Below, in pieces: positions 1 to 11,858 of a stretch of DNA of 64,000 bases. The notes under the pieces are model-generated. The model was not told where the DNA came from. It worked only from the letters and a program-made list of their open reading frames with translations, and made no database searches. The DNA is from Gnetum montanum (taxonomy: Eukaryota > Streptophyta > Gnetopsida > Gnetales > Gnetaceae): assembly GCA_015680685.1 (NCBI GenBank), contig MNCI01004656.1:1752985-1816984 (forward strand), given 5' to 3'. Every line of letters begins with the position of its first letter. Within the stretch, counting starts at the first letter, position 1. The position numbers were made by a program, and so were the translations under genes.

Positions 1-1206
1 TGTGTATAGCATAATCAATGCTCATCCAACCTAAAGGAAGATGAATTCTCTCCTCCCACAATGTATAATTATCATACTTTAATTCAAGAATTTCACATTT
101 AAAATCATAGTAGCTTATAGGTTGTATAACTACATAATCAAACATGCTTATGTCACTAAATTTTAGGTTAAAATACCATAAGACATGTTTACCAATGTAA
201 ATCATGAAAAATATAAATCAAATGACATAAAATTGCCTGTGGGCTAAATTTTAATGCAAACAGATTTATATATCCTTACAATGAAACTATTAAATTATAT
301 TCCTTTTCTTAATCCCTATGGATAAATTAAGAAAAATAATTTAATATATCATCCTAATTAATTATATTAAATACACTAAAAAATCCTATGTGATAAATTT
401 TATCATATTACAAATGATTAATCACAATTTTAATGTTGTGTACCATATGTGATCCAAAAGCTCTTAGTACATAATTTTACATAATTAAAGATGTTGTGGC
501 TACTCTCTAATTATACAAAATTATATAGATCACTTATTATAATTCATATGTAGAAGATGATGCACACATACACAAAAATATCCATAAAATTGACAAATTA
601 CCAAATTCAACATGGTATACACATAATTCATTGAATTATTCTAGCCTAAGGTGCCCAAGTGGAGGCCAAAGCACCAAAAGAAAACCCAATAGAATGATGC
701 TAATTTACTCTCCAACATGCAAAAACACCAAAAATAATAATAACAATGATAAATCTTGGATATGCAAGCTAGAATGGAAAAAGTGCATACATAATTCACA
801 AAATCTAGCTATGGGCAAAGGGAATAAACATATGTGAGCCTTAAGACTACTCAAGTTAAACAAAAATAGTCTCAACCTTTGAAAAAATTTACATAATGAT
901 AGGCTATTATAGGCCAACAATTTAGACAATACACTGTTGCATGAAAAAAAATTGGAGATAGCACAACTAGACCAACTCTCCAAAACAACAAAAGAAAATA
1001 TCCTCATTGCCACAACAGTAATGGTTTCTATTTTCTAATTCTATGGTTCACAAGAATGCAATAAAATGTGAGAGTAAAATCTCTTTCACTAGGGAGAAAC
1101 TAGAGGCAAGTGATCTTCCTCAAACTACAAAACACATAAATATTAAAAAAGATGCTCTTTCCAGATTGTACCATCATCAAAAACTACATCAAGACATAGA
1201 TCTAAT
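1..1206 (-). mobile_element. Internal region of a minus-strand LTR element, no coding seen
   Basis: This stretch lies inside the element whose 5' LTR is at 1221-1928, on the side of its primer-binding site. It is very AT-rich and I find no gag, protease or reverse transcriptase motif in any frame. The longest minus-strand frame (705-1013) is hydrophobic low-complexity sequence without a family signature. It is either an untranslated leader or the body of a non-autonomous element. The other LTR is not in the window. Confidence 0.5.
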
Positions 1207-1218
1207 GCTCTAATACCA
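1207..1218 (-). other. Primer-binding site, initiator-Met tRNA type
   Basis: Read on the minus strand this is TGGTATTAGAGC, one mismatch from TGGTATCAGAGC, the complement of the plant initiator tRNA-Met 3' end that many Ty1/copia elements use. Two bases separate it from the LTR edge at 1221, as expected for a primer site. Confidence 0.75.
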
Positions 1219-1220
1219 AG

Positions 1221-1928
1221 TGTAAGAAAATAATTGTGCAAAAAACCAGATGGCATAAGTAATCAAAGTATAGAATGCAGAAGTAAATGGCACAAGAAAT
1301 TCACATGCATAAATAATTGAAATGCACAATTCTTGAGCAAATGGAACTTACCTCTAGCCATTGATGCCTCAAATTAAATTTGGCATTCTAATTCTTCTTT
1401 CACATGCGCACTCTGCAATGATGGTGTATGCAACCCTAAAGCATCTATGAAAGGGACAGAAACTACAATCCTACTGTGATTCGTGGTGCCTTTGTTCTCC
1501 CATCAAGAATAAATTTATAGGCCATGGAATCAGTTACCATAAGAGACCCAATGCCAATGCAAAAAAACAAAAATACATTACTAGATATGGAGACCACCTT
1601 GATGCATTAACCAACTCATAAAAACATGTTACTGGGTATGGTGGCCACTTTCATGCATTAACTAACCAATAAAAATGTGTTAGTGGGCATGGTGTCCACT
1701 TTCATGCATTAACTAATCCATAAAACACATTAGTGGGCATGGTAGCCACTTTTATGCATTAACTAACCCATAAAAATGCATTAGTGGGCATGGTGGCCAC
1801 TTTCATGCATTAACTAATGCATAAAGTGCATTAGTGGGTTGCACATGCTACATTTTTCTTTATCTAATGAGAAAAGGTAAATAAAGTGAATGCAAATATT
1901 ACATATCCTATCTTGTAATATTCTTACA
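1221..1928 (-). repeat. LTR (5' LTR of a copia-like element, minus strand)
   Basis: The segment opens TGTAAGAA and closes TTCTTACA, an 8-bp perfect terminal inverted repeat with TG...CA ends, and it abuts the tRNA-Met primer site at 1207-1218. At 708 bp it fits a plant LTR. It contains a tandem array (1575-1840). The primer site suggests the Ty1/copia superfamily, but no coding domain confirms it. Confidence 0.75.
1575..1840. repeat. Tandem repeat, about 50-51 bp period, five units
   Basis: Units start near 1575, 1625, 1676, 1726 and 1777, with a partial sixth at 1827. Each carries a core like TTAGTGGGCATGG followed by CCACTTTCATGCATTAACTAA. The array lies wholly inside the LTR at 1221-1928. 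Confidence 0.9.
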
Positions 1929-2577
1929 ATTTTTATTCTTATCTTTCTCATCCACAAGTTCATGATTTTTCTCCCGTTAGTGTATGTCCTTATATTACGT
2001 TCTTAACTATTAATCTTTAGCTTTGTGAAATAGTACTAAAAACTTCTTGATCAAAATCTACCTCATGTTGATGAGATTAGTTGAGGTGTTTGCTTCCTTT
2101 GTAGATAATATACAGTGATTAGCTATAATAATACTTTTGTGTGAAACAAGTATGACATGGAGGAACATTTTGTTCATAAGTCTTCTTGAAATAATATGGT
2201 TGTGATTGGAATCCTTTACAAGTATGGTAGAGATGATCTATTCTTGAAAAAACTAAAGAAGCATATCAAATAACTAGTGAATGGGAACCAAGAATAACTA
2301 GGACTTGTCAAAGTCATGGATGTCCACTCAGGCTATTGGTGCAACACAAAATATTACAGATATAGCAGCTCTCTCACCACCCCTCCCTACACTAGAAACA
2401 TCATTTAGACAAGTCTTGGCAAAGTAAACATTGCTAATTTACTACTACACTTCTACAAAGTCATTCAAACTCTAAATTCTCAACAAATATCACATCTACA
2501 CAACAATTTTTAAAGAGAAGTTATTCTTAATTATTTTTTCATGAGTTGGAGTAGTTAAAAAGCATAAGGAGGCAATT
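1929..2577. other. Non-coding stretch, nothing recognised
   Basis: AT-rich sequence with frequent stops in all frames. I see no repeat, motif or gene here. Confidence 0.5.
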
Positions 2578-4130
2578 GTTGATGCATAAATTTTAGACAT
2601 ACCAAGACTAAGGAAAAAACTCCTTTAGGGAGACTATTGTCTAGGGTGCCTCCCATATAGGTTTGCAAACTTGAGAATAGTCTCAGTTGGAGAGTGCTAT
2701 GTGATGTTTCAACAAAATAAATTAAACTAAAAGTTGAGGAAAACTTGAATAGAACAACTGTCTTAAATTCAAGAATACCATAACTAACTAAAAATAAATA
2801 AATTTTCCCTGGTCTCTTACTATGGCTACCAGTCTATCCCTGCCAGTGGTGCCAATTGACTAACTACTATAGCTGTCTTGAATTCAAGAATATAATAAGT
2901 AACTAAAAACATAAATTTTCCCTAGCCTCTTACTATTGCCACTGATCTATCCTTGCTGGTGGTACTGAAAAACTACCTATCATAGTTGCTACTACTAATT
3001 GCTATCTATAGGTATACTACCTACAATGCTACCATTGGAGAGTGTCTGTATGTGAGGAGGCAAAGAGAGAGAGACTACCCATAGTCATTCAAGAAGTGAG
3101 AGAAGGCTATCTTCCATAGCCCCCAAAAAAAGAAAAAAGAAGAAGGAAACTATTGCTTGCTAGTTTCCCTAGCAAGCCTCAATTAGAGGAAGGTTGGCCC
3201 CCATGTCTACCATCATTTTTCACAACTGCAGACACCACCTACCACCACATCCTGGTCAGGGACTACTACAATGAGTGCTATGTGCTTGGCAATCATGTCA
3301 TATGCCTATCCTGCCATAGAGAGAAACAACATATCTCATGCCCCATGCACATGACACATAGTCTATGTTGTTGCAGACACATAGTAGCAATGGCTAATGG
3401 ACAAGAACTTGTCACATTGGTTGACTATTGCCATTACTATACTATGTGGAGTAGAAAGAAGAGAGGCTTGTGATCCTCCTACCAACATCAATGCCCACCA
3501 AAGTTTCTTACCTTGCACATTGTGCTATCTACCAAACTTGTCTATGTAATTACCATTATTGCACCATGTGTCTGCTAAAATGCAGAGGCTAAGAGATGCA
3601 CCACATGTCTATAGGAATGCAAAGGCCAAGAGACATGCTATTATTGTCATAGCCCCTCCCACGGGCGCATGTTGCCTACTTGTTTTCTATTACATATGAT
3701 CACCAATCATGATCACCACTGCTACACACTATCACACATTGTTGACATGCACCTAACTACCATTTGTCATGTGTCAACATCACACCACCTCTAGAGAGAA
3801 GAAAAAAATAAGAAAGAAACCAGCCCCTCCTAAGAGATCTCCCTACACTACCCAATGTCAATGATCACCCACCACATTTATAGCCACATCTCTACCACGT
3901 GCCAGTAACTACAACATGTGCTACTTACTACACCACCACTCACCATGTGGATGTAACCGCAGCATGTTCCCACCAGTCATCCATGTTTTCTGTAACTATT
4001 ATTCATCACTAGCCTACCATGTTAGTCACCACAGCCCCACTCCTATCTAATGTTGGTTACACCCATGACAATTACTTGCAAACACAACAATTACTATGCA
4101 TAATACATAATTTTACCAACCACTTGAATT
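2578..4130 (+). repeat. Dispersed repeat, copy 1 (inverted relative at 58560-60110)
   Basis: The start (GTTGATGCATAAATTTT) and about the next 180 bp match the reverse complement of 59930-60110. Shared landmarks are a GGAGACTATTG block, a GCCTCCCATAT block and a GCTATGTGATGTT block. Beyond that both copies become rich in CAC/CCA triplets and carry GA-rich runs, so the match is compositional and less certain. Both copies are about 1.55 kb long. The open frame at 3153-3473 has no family signature and is probably chance. The element type is unknown; the TGTTGATGC edge could be an LTR edge. Confidence 0.6.
2761..2990. repeat. Tandem duplication, 115-bp unit
   Basis: 2761-2875 and 2876-2990 align along most of their length, sharing AATTCAAGAATA, AAATTTTCCCT and a CTATCC...GGTGGT block. 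The duplication is internal to the dispersed repeat. Confidence 0.8.
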
Positions 4131-4958
4131 TCCTTTTTCTAGAGAATAACAATGTCGCAATATTGTCATTAAGTTTTGGAAATTCAATCATCCAAATGGG
4201 TGTAAATTGGGATACAAACTAGATTTAAATTAGTAAAAGAAGATGCTACTATGTAATTTTACTAGTCACCCACCTTTTGGGATACAAACATAGAATTTTA
4301 TTATGTAAAGTTAGCAATAAATATAATGTTAAATTTTTTTAAAAATTAATATAAAAAAATACATTCCTGTTATATAACGATCATATTTTAAATAGGCAAT
4401 TTTACTGGCATAGGATTCAAGATAGTTTTCACAAACTTTATAAATTAAAACTATAGACTATGGAAATACCAAGCATTTGCATCCTTCTCAGTCCTTACCC
4501 CTTAGACCATGATCAACTTTACCCAGCATGAATAGTTCTAACTAGGCCCTAAGCAAATCTAAGATTTGTTTCTAATGACAAATTCACGTAATTGTAGACT
4601 ATGAATACCATTGAAATAATTTTAAAATTATATAGAAACTGTGAAGATTGAAATTTCTTTTGTGGAATCAAAACTATTAATTATGGCCCCATGCCTAGCA
4701 TGGGTGAGGTTGACATCAACACTTAGCCCCCAAAATTTAATTACATGCAAGTGCAAGGATAGCAATATCATAGAAATTTTAAAATGATGCAATAGATAGA
4801 GAATTGAAAACATCAGAAAACACAAACAAATTAAAACTTGAAAGCAAACTATACTAACCTAAGAATGATTAAAATAACCATATAATCAAAAGAGAACTAG
4901 ATGTAGGCCACCCTTACTACACCATCTTATTAAGACAAAAATATAATTCAGAATTTTA

Positions 4959-4997
<39 letters not shown>

Positions 4998-5875
4998 GTT
5001 ATAATTAAGATCTCATTCCCAATGCTCTCACAAGGTAAAAGTCAAAAGTATATGGACTATTTTGAGCACAAGACTTATACTAAACTTCGGAAGGAGGACA
5101 GGCCTATGGTAGATCATGGCTAGCCATAACTTTCAGATTTTTCCTTGGGATTTTTTCTTTGACATTTAGAAAGGGAATAGGTAAAAGGGATTATTTACTT
5201 TTCTTTTTTTCTTTTGGATTTTGGAAAAATAGGTTCAAAAGGGGAAATGGAGGTTAGGATGAGGATAGTTTCCAGATCCCATCACACTTAAGAACTTATT
5301 ATACTACCAATTAACATGGTCCTCATTCTCTTCTTTCTCTTTTTTTTATTTTTTTCAGGAAACTTTGCTCATGGTGTACTTCATTCTTAAGGTGGGAATT
5401 CCAACACAAGTCTGGTCGATTAGCTACATTACCAAAGAACAAAGTCTTTTCAAAACTTTTCCCATAGTGCAATTTGACCCTTATATATGTGCCTTTAATT
5501 ACAATTTAATGGCATCATATCAAGTCTCTTGAGTGGCTAAGGGTTCTCAAGTGGAAATGAACACACTTCACCCTATTGCTCACAGGGTAGCCATGGATTA
5601 TCACACTTGAGGGTTGGGGATTATGAGAGGGGAAAATGACATTTTCCAAGGTTGCCTAGTGATTATGGATAACCATTCTCTGACATCACATATCATACAC
5701 TCATCTGATCATGATGATTACATGATATGTTAGCATAAATCTTGTCCCCCACAATGCAATACAACTAATAAAACTAAAAACTTAAAATTAACCAGGAAGA
5801 ATCATATCATTATTGAAATATATAATATAAAGGAAACTTCACATAATAGTAATAAGAAATATTATTGATGAGTGG
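4131..5875. other. Non-coding stretch, one (AT)n microsatellite
   Basis: No gene or transposon domain is recognised. The only clear structure is a dinucleotide AT run at 4964-4991. Confidence 0.5.
4964..4991. repeat. (AT)n microsatellite
   Basis: Uninterrupted AT dinucleotides, about 14 units. Confidence 0.95.
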
Positions 5876-6650
5876 TGAGGTACCCCAACACTCAACCATA
5901 TAAATACAAGTGTTTCATGAGCGATCTGGTCAAACTCCAAGGACTAATTACTTACGCGCCTTAATGGAACACTCAAGGTTAATCAATCATTGTCTTTCCA
6001 AACTTACTTGTATTGTCACGGTTGTATGGTTAAGTAAGCTTGAGGTATATTATTTTTATAGCTTTTTGTCTTTTTATGTCTTCTTCTAATAAAGGAAAGG
6101 AAGAGAGAACTAAGTGACTAACTTACATTAACTATTCATTAACTAAGTTCTAAATGTTCCTAACACTATTATTCGTTCCCACTTGCTATACACATCTTGT
6201 ACTAGTGCAACGCTGCTAGGATTACCAAACACTAATCGTTACTGGGTTACCAAGCACTACATGCATGCTCGAAGCAGTCGTACTGAGTGTACTTAACTAA
6301 GAGAGTCGAAGGTTGAGAGAGATATTAATTAACTAGGAAAGCATTAAACATTCAACAATAATTAATTACTAATTAGCTTAATCTGTATGTTGCAAGGTTT
6401 ATCATAAAGTTCATCTTTTTTGTCGTACACAAATGTGTGCTTAGGTACAAATTGCTTGAATAAATATCCATTCACTCTATGGCTCCTACTGCGGGCACAC
6501 AGAAATTATTCTAACTTTAGAATGACTAAACTGCAAGAATCTAGCTAAGGGTCTAAGTCTAACTATGTGGAACCAAGGGTGTCACCTCCTATTTATAGAT
6601 GTATGGTATTATTTAATCTTATTTATAAATGTAGGGTATTATTTAAGTTG
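5876..6650 (-). repeat. LTR fragment F of the TGATGA family, minus strand
   Basis: It begins TGATGAGTGGTGAGGTACC, the inverted 3' edge shared by the other family LTRs in this window (for example 18369 and 35648). It also carries the GGGTTACCAAGC and ACACATCTTG blocks common to them. It loses similarity near the TATA-like region at about 6590, so roughly the last 100 bp of U3 is missing or replaced. A protease remnant starts immediately beyond. Confidence 0.7.
6591..6650. repeat. Tandem duplication, 30-bp unit
   Basis: 6591-6620 and 6621-6650 both read ATTTATA.ATGTA.GGTATTATTTAA with few differences. The unit contains the TATA-like box of the LTR fragment, so the box is duplicated. Confidence 0.85.
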
Positions 6651-6664
6651 CACCTTTACTCCTT

Positions 6665-7445
6665 TCAATGAACCACTACGGGCACATTGGATCTATTGAG
6701 TTGAATTACACTTTTTGTTTGTGGTATCATTTGTGCTCCCAAAGTCTTACATACCTCAAGTGGCATGACACTAATAGTTGCACCAGAATCCATCAAACAA
6801 TTATGGACATTCCCTCTTAAAATAATTAGAGTTGTTAGGAAAGGAGGTTGATCATTCTTGCTTGACATGGAATTATTTGCATTTTGTATTGATAGTGTGT
6901 TAGGACGTTTTGTGAAGTGGACTTTCCTTTTAGGGATTGGGGATTTTTCTTTATAAGTTTCCAGTATATGAACTATCTCTTGGATCACATCTTTCATTTT
7001 GTTAAATTGTAGAAGGTCATACATTGAAATGTTAGCTTTAATTTTCTTCAAATCCTCAACCAAATCATAAGTTTTAGGTATGTCTTTAGCTTCTGGTTGA
7101 GGTGGGGCTCTTCTAGCTAGAGAAGTGAAGTTTGCCCATTGTGGGGCATTTACTTAAGATGGTCCGGTTTGGTTTTTTGTATTGTTTTGACTAGGAATTC
7201 TTCTATTTGGGAATGTATAAGGATTATTCCTAGTTTGTTGTTGTGTGCTATTCACAATGTCACTAAGGCTATACGATAGCAAGTGTTATGTGGGTTGGGG
7301 CCACTTACCATAACTTGTTCGAATGAGGAAACCTCTTCATTTTCTATTTCTTGAGGTACATTAATGACCATAATAGGGGGTTTTCCATTTTTTTTGGCCC
7401 TGGGTATTATTGCTTGTTGTGGCCAACCTTGCCCATGTTATCGCA
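6665..7445 (-). pseudogene. Ty3/gypsy gag C-terminus and aspartic protease remnant
   Basis: Read on the minus strand, about 7280-7300 encodes a zinc-knuckle-like HNTCY segment. A proline-rich linker with stops follows, and then an open frame from 7063 to 6665. That frame contains YDLLQFNKMKDVIQEIV, a motif that precedes the protease in many plant gypsy polyproteins, and CLMDSGATISVMPLEVCKTL, a retropepsin active site with the DSGA signature. The protease would cut the gag-pol polyprotein in the virus-like particle. The frame ends soon after the active site, next to LTR fragment F, so the rest of pol is absent. The active-site type differs from the DLG form in elements D and E, so this is another lineage. 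Confidence 0.8.
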
Positions 7446-7517
7446 CAGAGCCATGATCAACAAAATTGTTCTGTAAAATCATATTCCATTTCACCAAGCA
7501 ATGTTAATGTGCATGAA

Positions 7518-7637
7518 GGTGGACTAACATGTGGGAAGGTGAACTGACATGCAAGGAGGTGGACCAATATGTGAGAATGTGGACCGACATGCTGGAAGTT
7601 GAACTAATGTGCAGGGAGGTTGATTGATGTGTGGGGA
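7518..7637. repeat. Minisatellite, 20-bp period, six units
   Basis: Six consecutive 20-mers follow the pattern GGTGGACTAACATGTGGGAA with substitutions but no length change. A weaker seventh unit may precede 7518. Confidence 0.9.
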
Positions 7638-8106
7638 GGTGAAACATCACTACCAAGTGACTATAAAGCAAAGAACATACATGACATCAGGAGGGAGGGA
7701 ATGTGGGCCTCCTTAATGAATCAAGCTTTTTTCCCAAACAGTTGCATCTTTCTCCATTAAGGTGCACACAGATGGGTAGGGGGGTCTCTAGGGGTTGAAA
7801 AACAAATGGATGGTAGTGTTTTTTCTATTTCTTCTCCTATTTTTCTTGGGATGATAGCAACATAGCTAACATGCACGTATGGCAAGTGCAGAAAGTGAGT
7901 TCTATAGTCCTATTTCTTTATTCTTGGCAATGGAGTGATGATAGTCAGCAATAGTAGAGCTACATGGAAAATGGTCAATAATATCAATAGGAAACTAAGA
8001 AGTGACAGTTTCCTTTTCCCTTTTCATGGAAAACCTGTGATAGTGGTAGACATAGGTCTAGAGATAGTAATGCTTCTATCGACACATGACCAAAAGGTCT
8101 GACAAC

Positions 8107-8159
<53 letters not shown>

Positions 8160-9329
8160 TGCAGTGTTGCAATAGTTGATAGTAGTAGTTGTAGGCATGG
8201 GTTTTATAGTTTCATTCTTTTTTTGGTGGGAAGTGCATCCATGGCAAGGTTCTCCAAATAGGGACAAATTTCCGTATCTCAAGCTAGCAATGGAGAATGC
8301 TTTGTCTATATGTAAGAGACAAGTTAGTGAATATTTAGGGACAATGCACAAAGAATAAAGAGATATGTCTAGACTAATATTGGGCATATAGAGAATCATA
8401 GGAAATATTGAAAAATATACATGTTGTGTCTTGATAAATAACCTCCAATCTACTGAAAATTGTAAGTATGTAGGCTCAATAAAGTACAATAATACAAGTT
8501 AGCTAGTTAGCTCATACGATTTGCACCCTAAGGTAGCTAGTCCAAAGCATGGTACTTGCACCCATTGCTAGCTTGAAGGCACATTCTAAGCATAGATAAT
8601 GCAATCAAATATTTTCTAGAAAAAGTACAATAATATAGTAAAACCTTAAAAAATAGCTGAACATCTACTGAATTTCACAATGTCTTGCACCAAAAATTTA
8701 GTCAAAGCAATTCATATAGCCAAATTTACCAATGAAAGATAATATCTTTGATCCCATAATAAGTCAAAGAAGCATAGAATACTTTATCATTATCCATGTC
8801 CTGAATAAGCCCTTGGTTGATCCCTCAAGTAGTTAGGAATAAAGGAAGAAAAACCTTCTATGTGCAAATTGGCAAAAATCAAAAACAAGAAATGTACAAA
8901 CATTGACAGTGCCAAATGCATAAAGGAGGTAGATGAATGAATTCTGGTAAATGACCCTAAGATGTTGCATAGGTAAAAAAATTTATTTTCAATATTATTA
9001 AATGAAGACTTTTTTTGAAAGCACATCCAAATAGAAAAAATTATTAAATTTATTTTAGTATAGTTAATAAATTTTACAACCTTATCTAAGATGAAAAATG
9101 GAGAACCCATCGTTTGAAGTGATGGTAAGGAGTTCATTTTTCAAGTCAAAAGACATGGTTTCAAGCTTGAGTGGAGCCACTTGAAAAGAGGTTAGGTTTA
9201 CATTCATTTATCACTTTTCCTAGGATCCTACTTGGTGTGATGAGTATTAAGCCTCTAAGTCATGACCCTTTATCTTAGATAATAAATGGGAAGACTGCTA
9301 GGCCAAATACTACTCCCCGAAAGTAATGG
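7638..9329. other. Non-coding stretch with a (TC)n microsatellite
   Basis: No gene or transposon domain is recognised. Open frames at 7984-8489 on the minus strand are produced by the (TC)n run. A possible SINE-like head around 9105-9170 is too weak to call. Confidence 0.5.
8111..8157. repeat. (TC)n microsatellite
   Basis: Uninterrupted TC dinucleotides, about 23 units. Confidence 0.95.
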
Positions 9330-10520
9330 AAGATACAAGAGACTCATGGTTAATATAATTATTTAAAAAAAATTAAAGGATGGAGAGATACCTAAAATGG
9401 AAGAAAAAACACTATTGTTCCCATTTACAAAAATAAAAGGAAGTGCACAAAATTGTGCAAACTATAGAAGGATCAGGCTTATCGTTCATTCTATAAAGCT
9501 TTGGGATAGTCACCAAACAATGTCTCTACCTTAAATCAACTACATCAAAAAACCCATTTGGATTTATACCAAGGACATCTACCATAAAGGGTTTTTCTTT
9601 ATATAACAATTGATCGAAAAATTTAGAAAACATGGAAAAATCTACACATGATCTTTGTTGACTTAGAAACAACATATGGTAAAGTGTCTAGATACATTAT
9701 TTAATGGGCCTTATAGAGCAAAAATGTTCCTAATAAATATATTTAGGTGATTTAATACATGTATGAAGGAGCTACTACTATAGGTAGAACAATTTATGGA
9801 ATGACATTTAATTCTCCATTTAGAGTATGTTTGCATCAAGGATATGCAGTTAGCCTTTATTTGTTTGTTATTGTTATGGATGAATTAACTAATGAAATAT
9901 AGGATAAAATCCCTTGATGTATGTTATTTGTAAATAATATTGTCTTGGTTAATATATCTCAAGCAAATATTGATTCTAAAATGGAAAAGTAAAGACTTAC
10001 CCTGGAATTAGAAACCTTAAAATTCAATGGTTTTCTGTAATAAAAGAATCCCAACAAAACTAAAGGAAAAATTTTATAAGATAGTAATCAAACTTACTAT
10101 TTTAAATACTGTTGAATGTTGTGTTGTAAAAATAGGCATGAACAACAAATCAATGTGGTAGAAATCCAAATGCTTAGATAGATGTTGAGCATTACAAGAA
10201 AAAATAAATTGCACAATACAAACATTAGATAAAGACTTTGAGTGACTCCTATTTCAAATAAGCTACAAGAATGACATCTTAGATGATCTCGTCATGTCTA
10301 AAGAAGATAAAGTAATAAGCATATTGCCACATCACAATTTTAGGAAAGTTAGTAAAAGGAAGACCAAAAAAGACATTTTAAAAATAATTGTTGATTATAT
10401 GAATAAATTGCAAGTAGATAAGGATTTAGTTCTTCATAGAAACAAATGGCAAAATGGAATTCATATAGCTGCCCTTATTTTGTTGGGCCATAGCTAAAAT
10501 GATGATGTATTGAATAATAT
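9330..10520 (+). pseudogene. LINE (non-LTR) reverse transcriptase remnant
   Basis: Frame pieces match the plant LINE ORF2 order. PKMEEKTLLFPFTKIKG and CANYRRIRL near 9395-9475 correspond to the usual WR.S.LVPIYKNKG and NYRGI.L blocks. MYEGATTIGRTIYGMTF lies near 9755. LHQGYAVSLYLFVIVMDELT lies near 9830-9890. IPWCMLFVNNIVLV lies near 9910. The last block is the catalytic FADD motif, here FVNN, so both catalytic aspartates are lost. A C-terminal region follows, ending in ILLGHS at about 10497, and the ATGATGATG-rich 3' end is typical of this family. Many stops and frameshifts make it long dead. The 5' part of ORF2 and ORF1 are missing. The fragment at 37530-38035 belongs to the same LINE family. 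Confidence 0.85.
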
Positions 10521-11858
10521 TTTTTCTAGACTAAAAAGGTAACGATTATTGGATAATGCCTTTTAATTGAAGACATTTAAAAGCTTTATAAACAAAATTT
10601 TAATTTAGTTTTTGTCCTGAGTTAGATACAACAAGAAATCAAATATTCAATTCCAGACTAATGTGTAAGGTTTAGGTTGTGCCGTAACATGTTATTTTTT
10701 TTCTTTTTTGCTTTTTTGATTTTTTGCATAGTGGAGGCCTCAAAATAATATTCAATGCATAGAAAATATTCTTTGGAGGCCTAAAAATGTGAAAATATTT
10801 AATGAGCTGTGTAAAGTGACTAGGCAGCTTGGAAGCACTACAACATCGACCTGCGTACAAACACTAGAGATAACATGAATTCTAAGCTTGAATACGAAAG
10901 AATGATGAACATTGTATTTCTTGAAATAGACATAAGAGCCAAACATCCACAAAGGGTGTAGTGTCTCTAGTCTAATAAATGGGTAAATCGTCTGGAAGAA
11001 AAACAAAAAACGAAACCACAGAGAGAACTTGACCAGTGATTTCCTTCTTCATTCTCGAGGAAAAAAATTGGGGCGGCATAATTGGATGGTTACGGCTAAA
11101 TTTCACGAAATTTTTGGTGGTAAGGAAATAATGTTATTGCATTTAAAAGTAGTTCAAAGATGCTTGGTAAAAACGGTAAAAGAGAACCGGTTTCTTTTGT
11201 TGTATCATATATTTGTTTCTTCTTTAATTTTTGTTTTTGATTATTAAGGATTTTTTTTAAAAAACAACAAACACTATAAAATCATTTCCTGGCCACTTAC
11301 ACATTAATAAATCAATATTCTGTCGCTAAACCTTTGTCTTTCGAATTATCACTGAATTTAGAATCGAGTGGACCAACTAATCTCTGAATGTTACCTTGTC
11401 GCTTCTCCCTTTCATCTATAAATTGTATACATATTTGATTTTTCCCTGAAGATGATTCACACCCATCTTGCCTGATGTCAAACGTCTGTTTTCTCACATC
11501 ACTTAGAAGAAAATGGGAAGTACTCTGTAACAACCTATCGAATTGAAGCTTGGCCATTGCATTAATCATATGGAATAAAATGGCAGAAAAAATTAAGTTT
11601 TGGCGTTTGCACAAACCACCTTGAAAAAAATGGAGAAGAGTATATATAACAGGATCAAATTCGACCGACAGAAGTATTCTGCCCAACATCCAGTAGATCG
11701 AATTCTCGCACAGTGTGATAATCTCACTCTTTTTCTCTCAGTGGAGAGCAACAAATTCTATTCCAAAACTTCTATCCCTGCATTTCTCCCCAAGAATCTA
11801 ACCCAATCCTCAAAACAACTCTTTAAAAAAAAACACACACACACACACAAACAGGTAC
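10521..11858 (-). other. Putative intron 1 of the carrier gene, no further exon seen
   Basis: This lies directly downstream of the carrier exon on the minus strand. I looked for the next expected coding block of the carrier family (a VVKIRLQQQ-like segment) and did not find it here or elsewhere down to base 1. Open frames at 11029-11247 and 11312-11689 have no family signature. Confidence 0.4.
11833..11849. repeat. (CA)n run next to the carrier splice donor
   Basis: On the minus strand the putative donor GTACCTGTTTG runs straight into (GT)n and then a T tract. Confidence 0.9.

Noticed and set aside
3153-3473. 106-residue Cys/His-containing frame
   Set aside because: It lies in the CAC-rich dispersed repeat, and the Cys/His pattern does not fit a zinc-finger spacing.
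8076-8489. Minus-strand open frames with long Arg-Glu repeats
   Set aside because: They are the translation of the (TC)n microsatellite; no conserved domain on either side.
9105-9260. Second SINE
   Set aside because: Weak B-box-like GGTTTCAAGC only; no A box at proper spacing and no flanking duplication found.
11312-11689. Minus-strand frame downstream of the carrier exon as exon 2
   Set aside because: No carrier motif (no PxDxxK, no VVKIRLQ-like block) and no fitting splice acceptor recognised.
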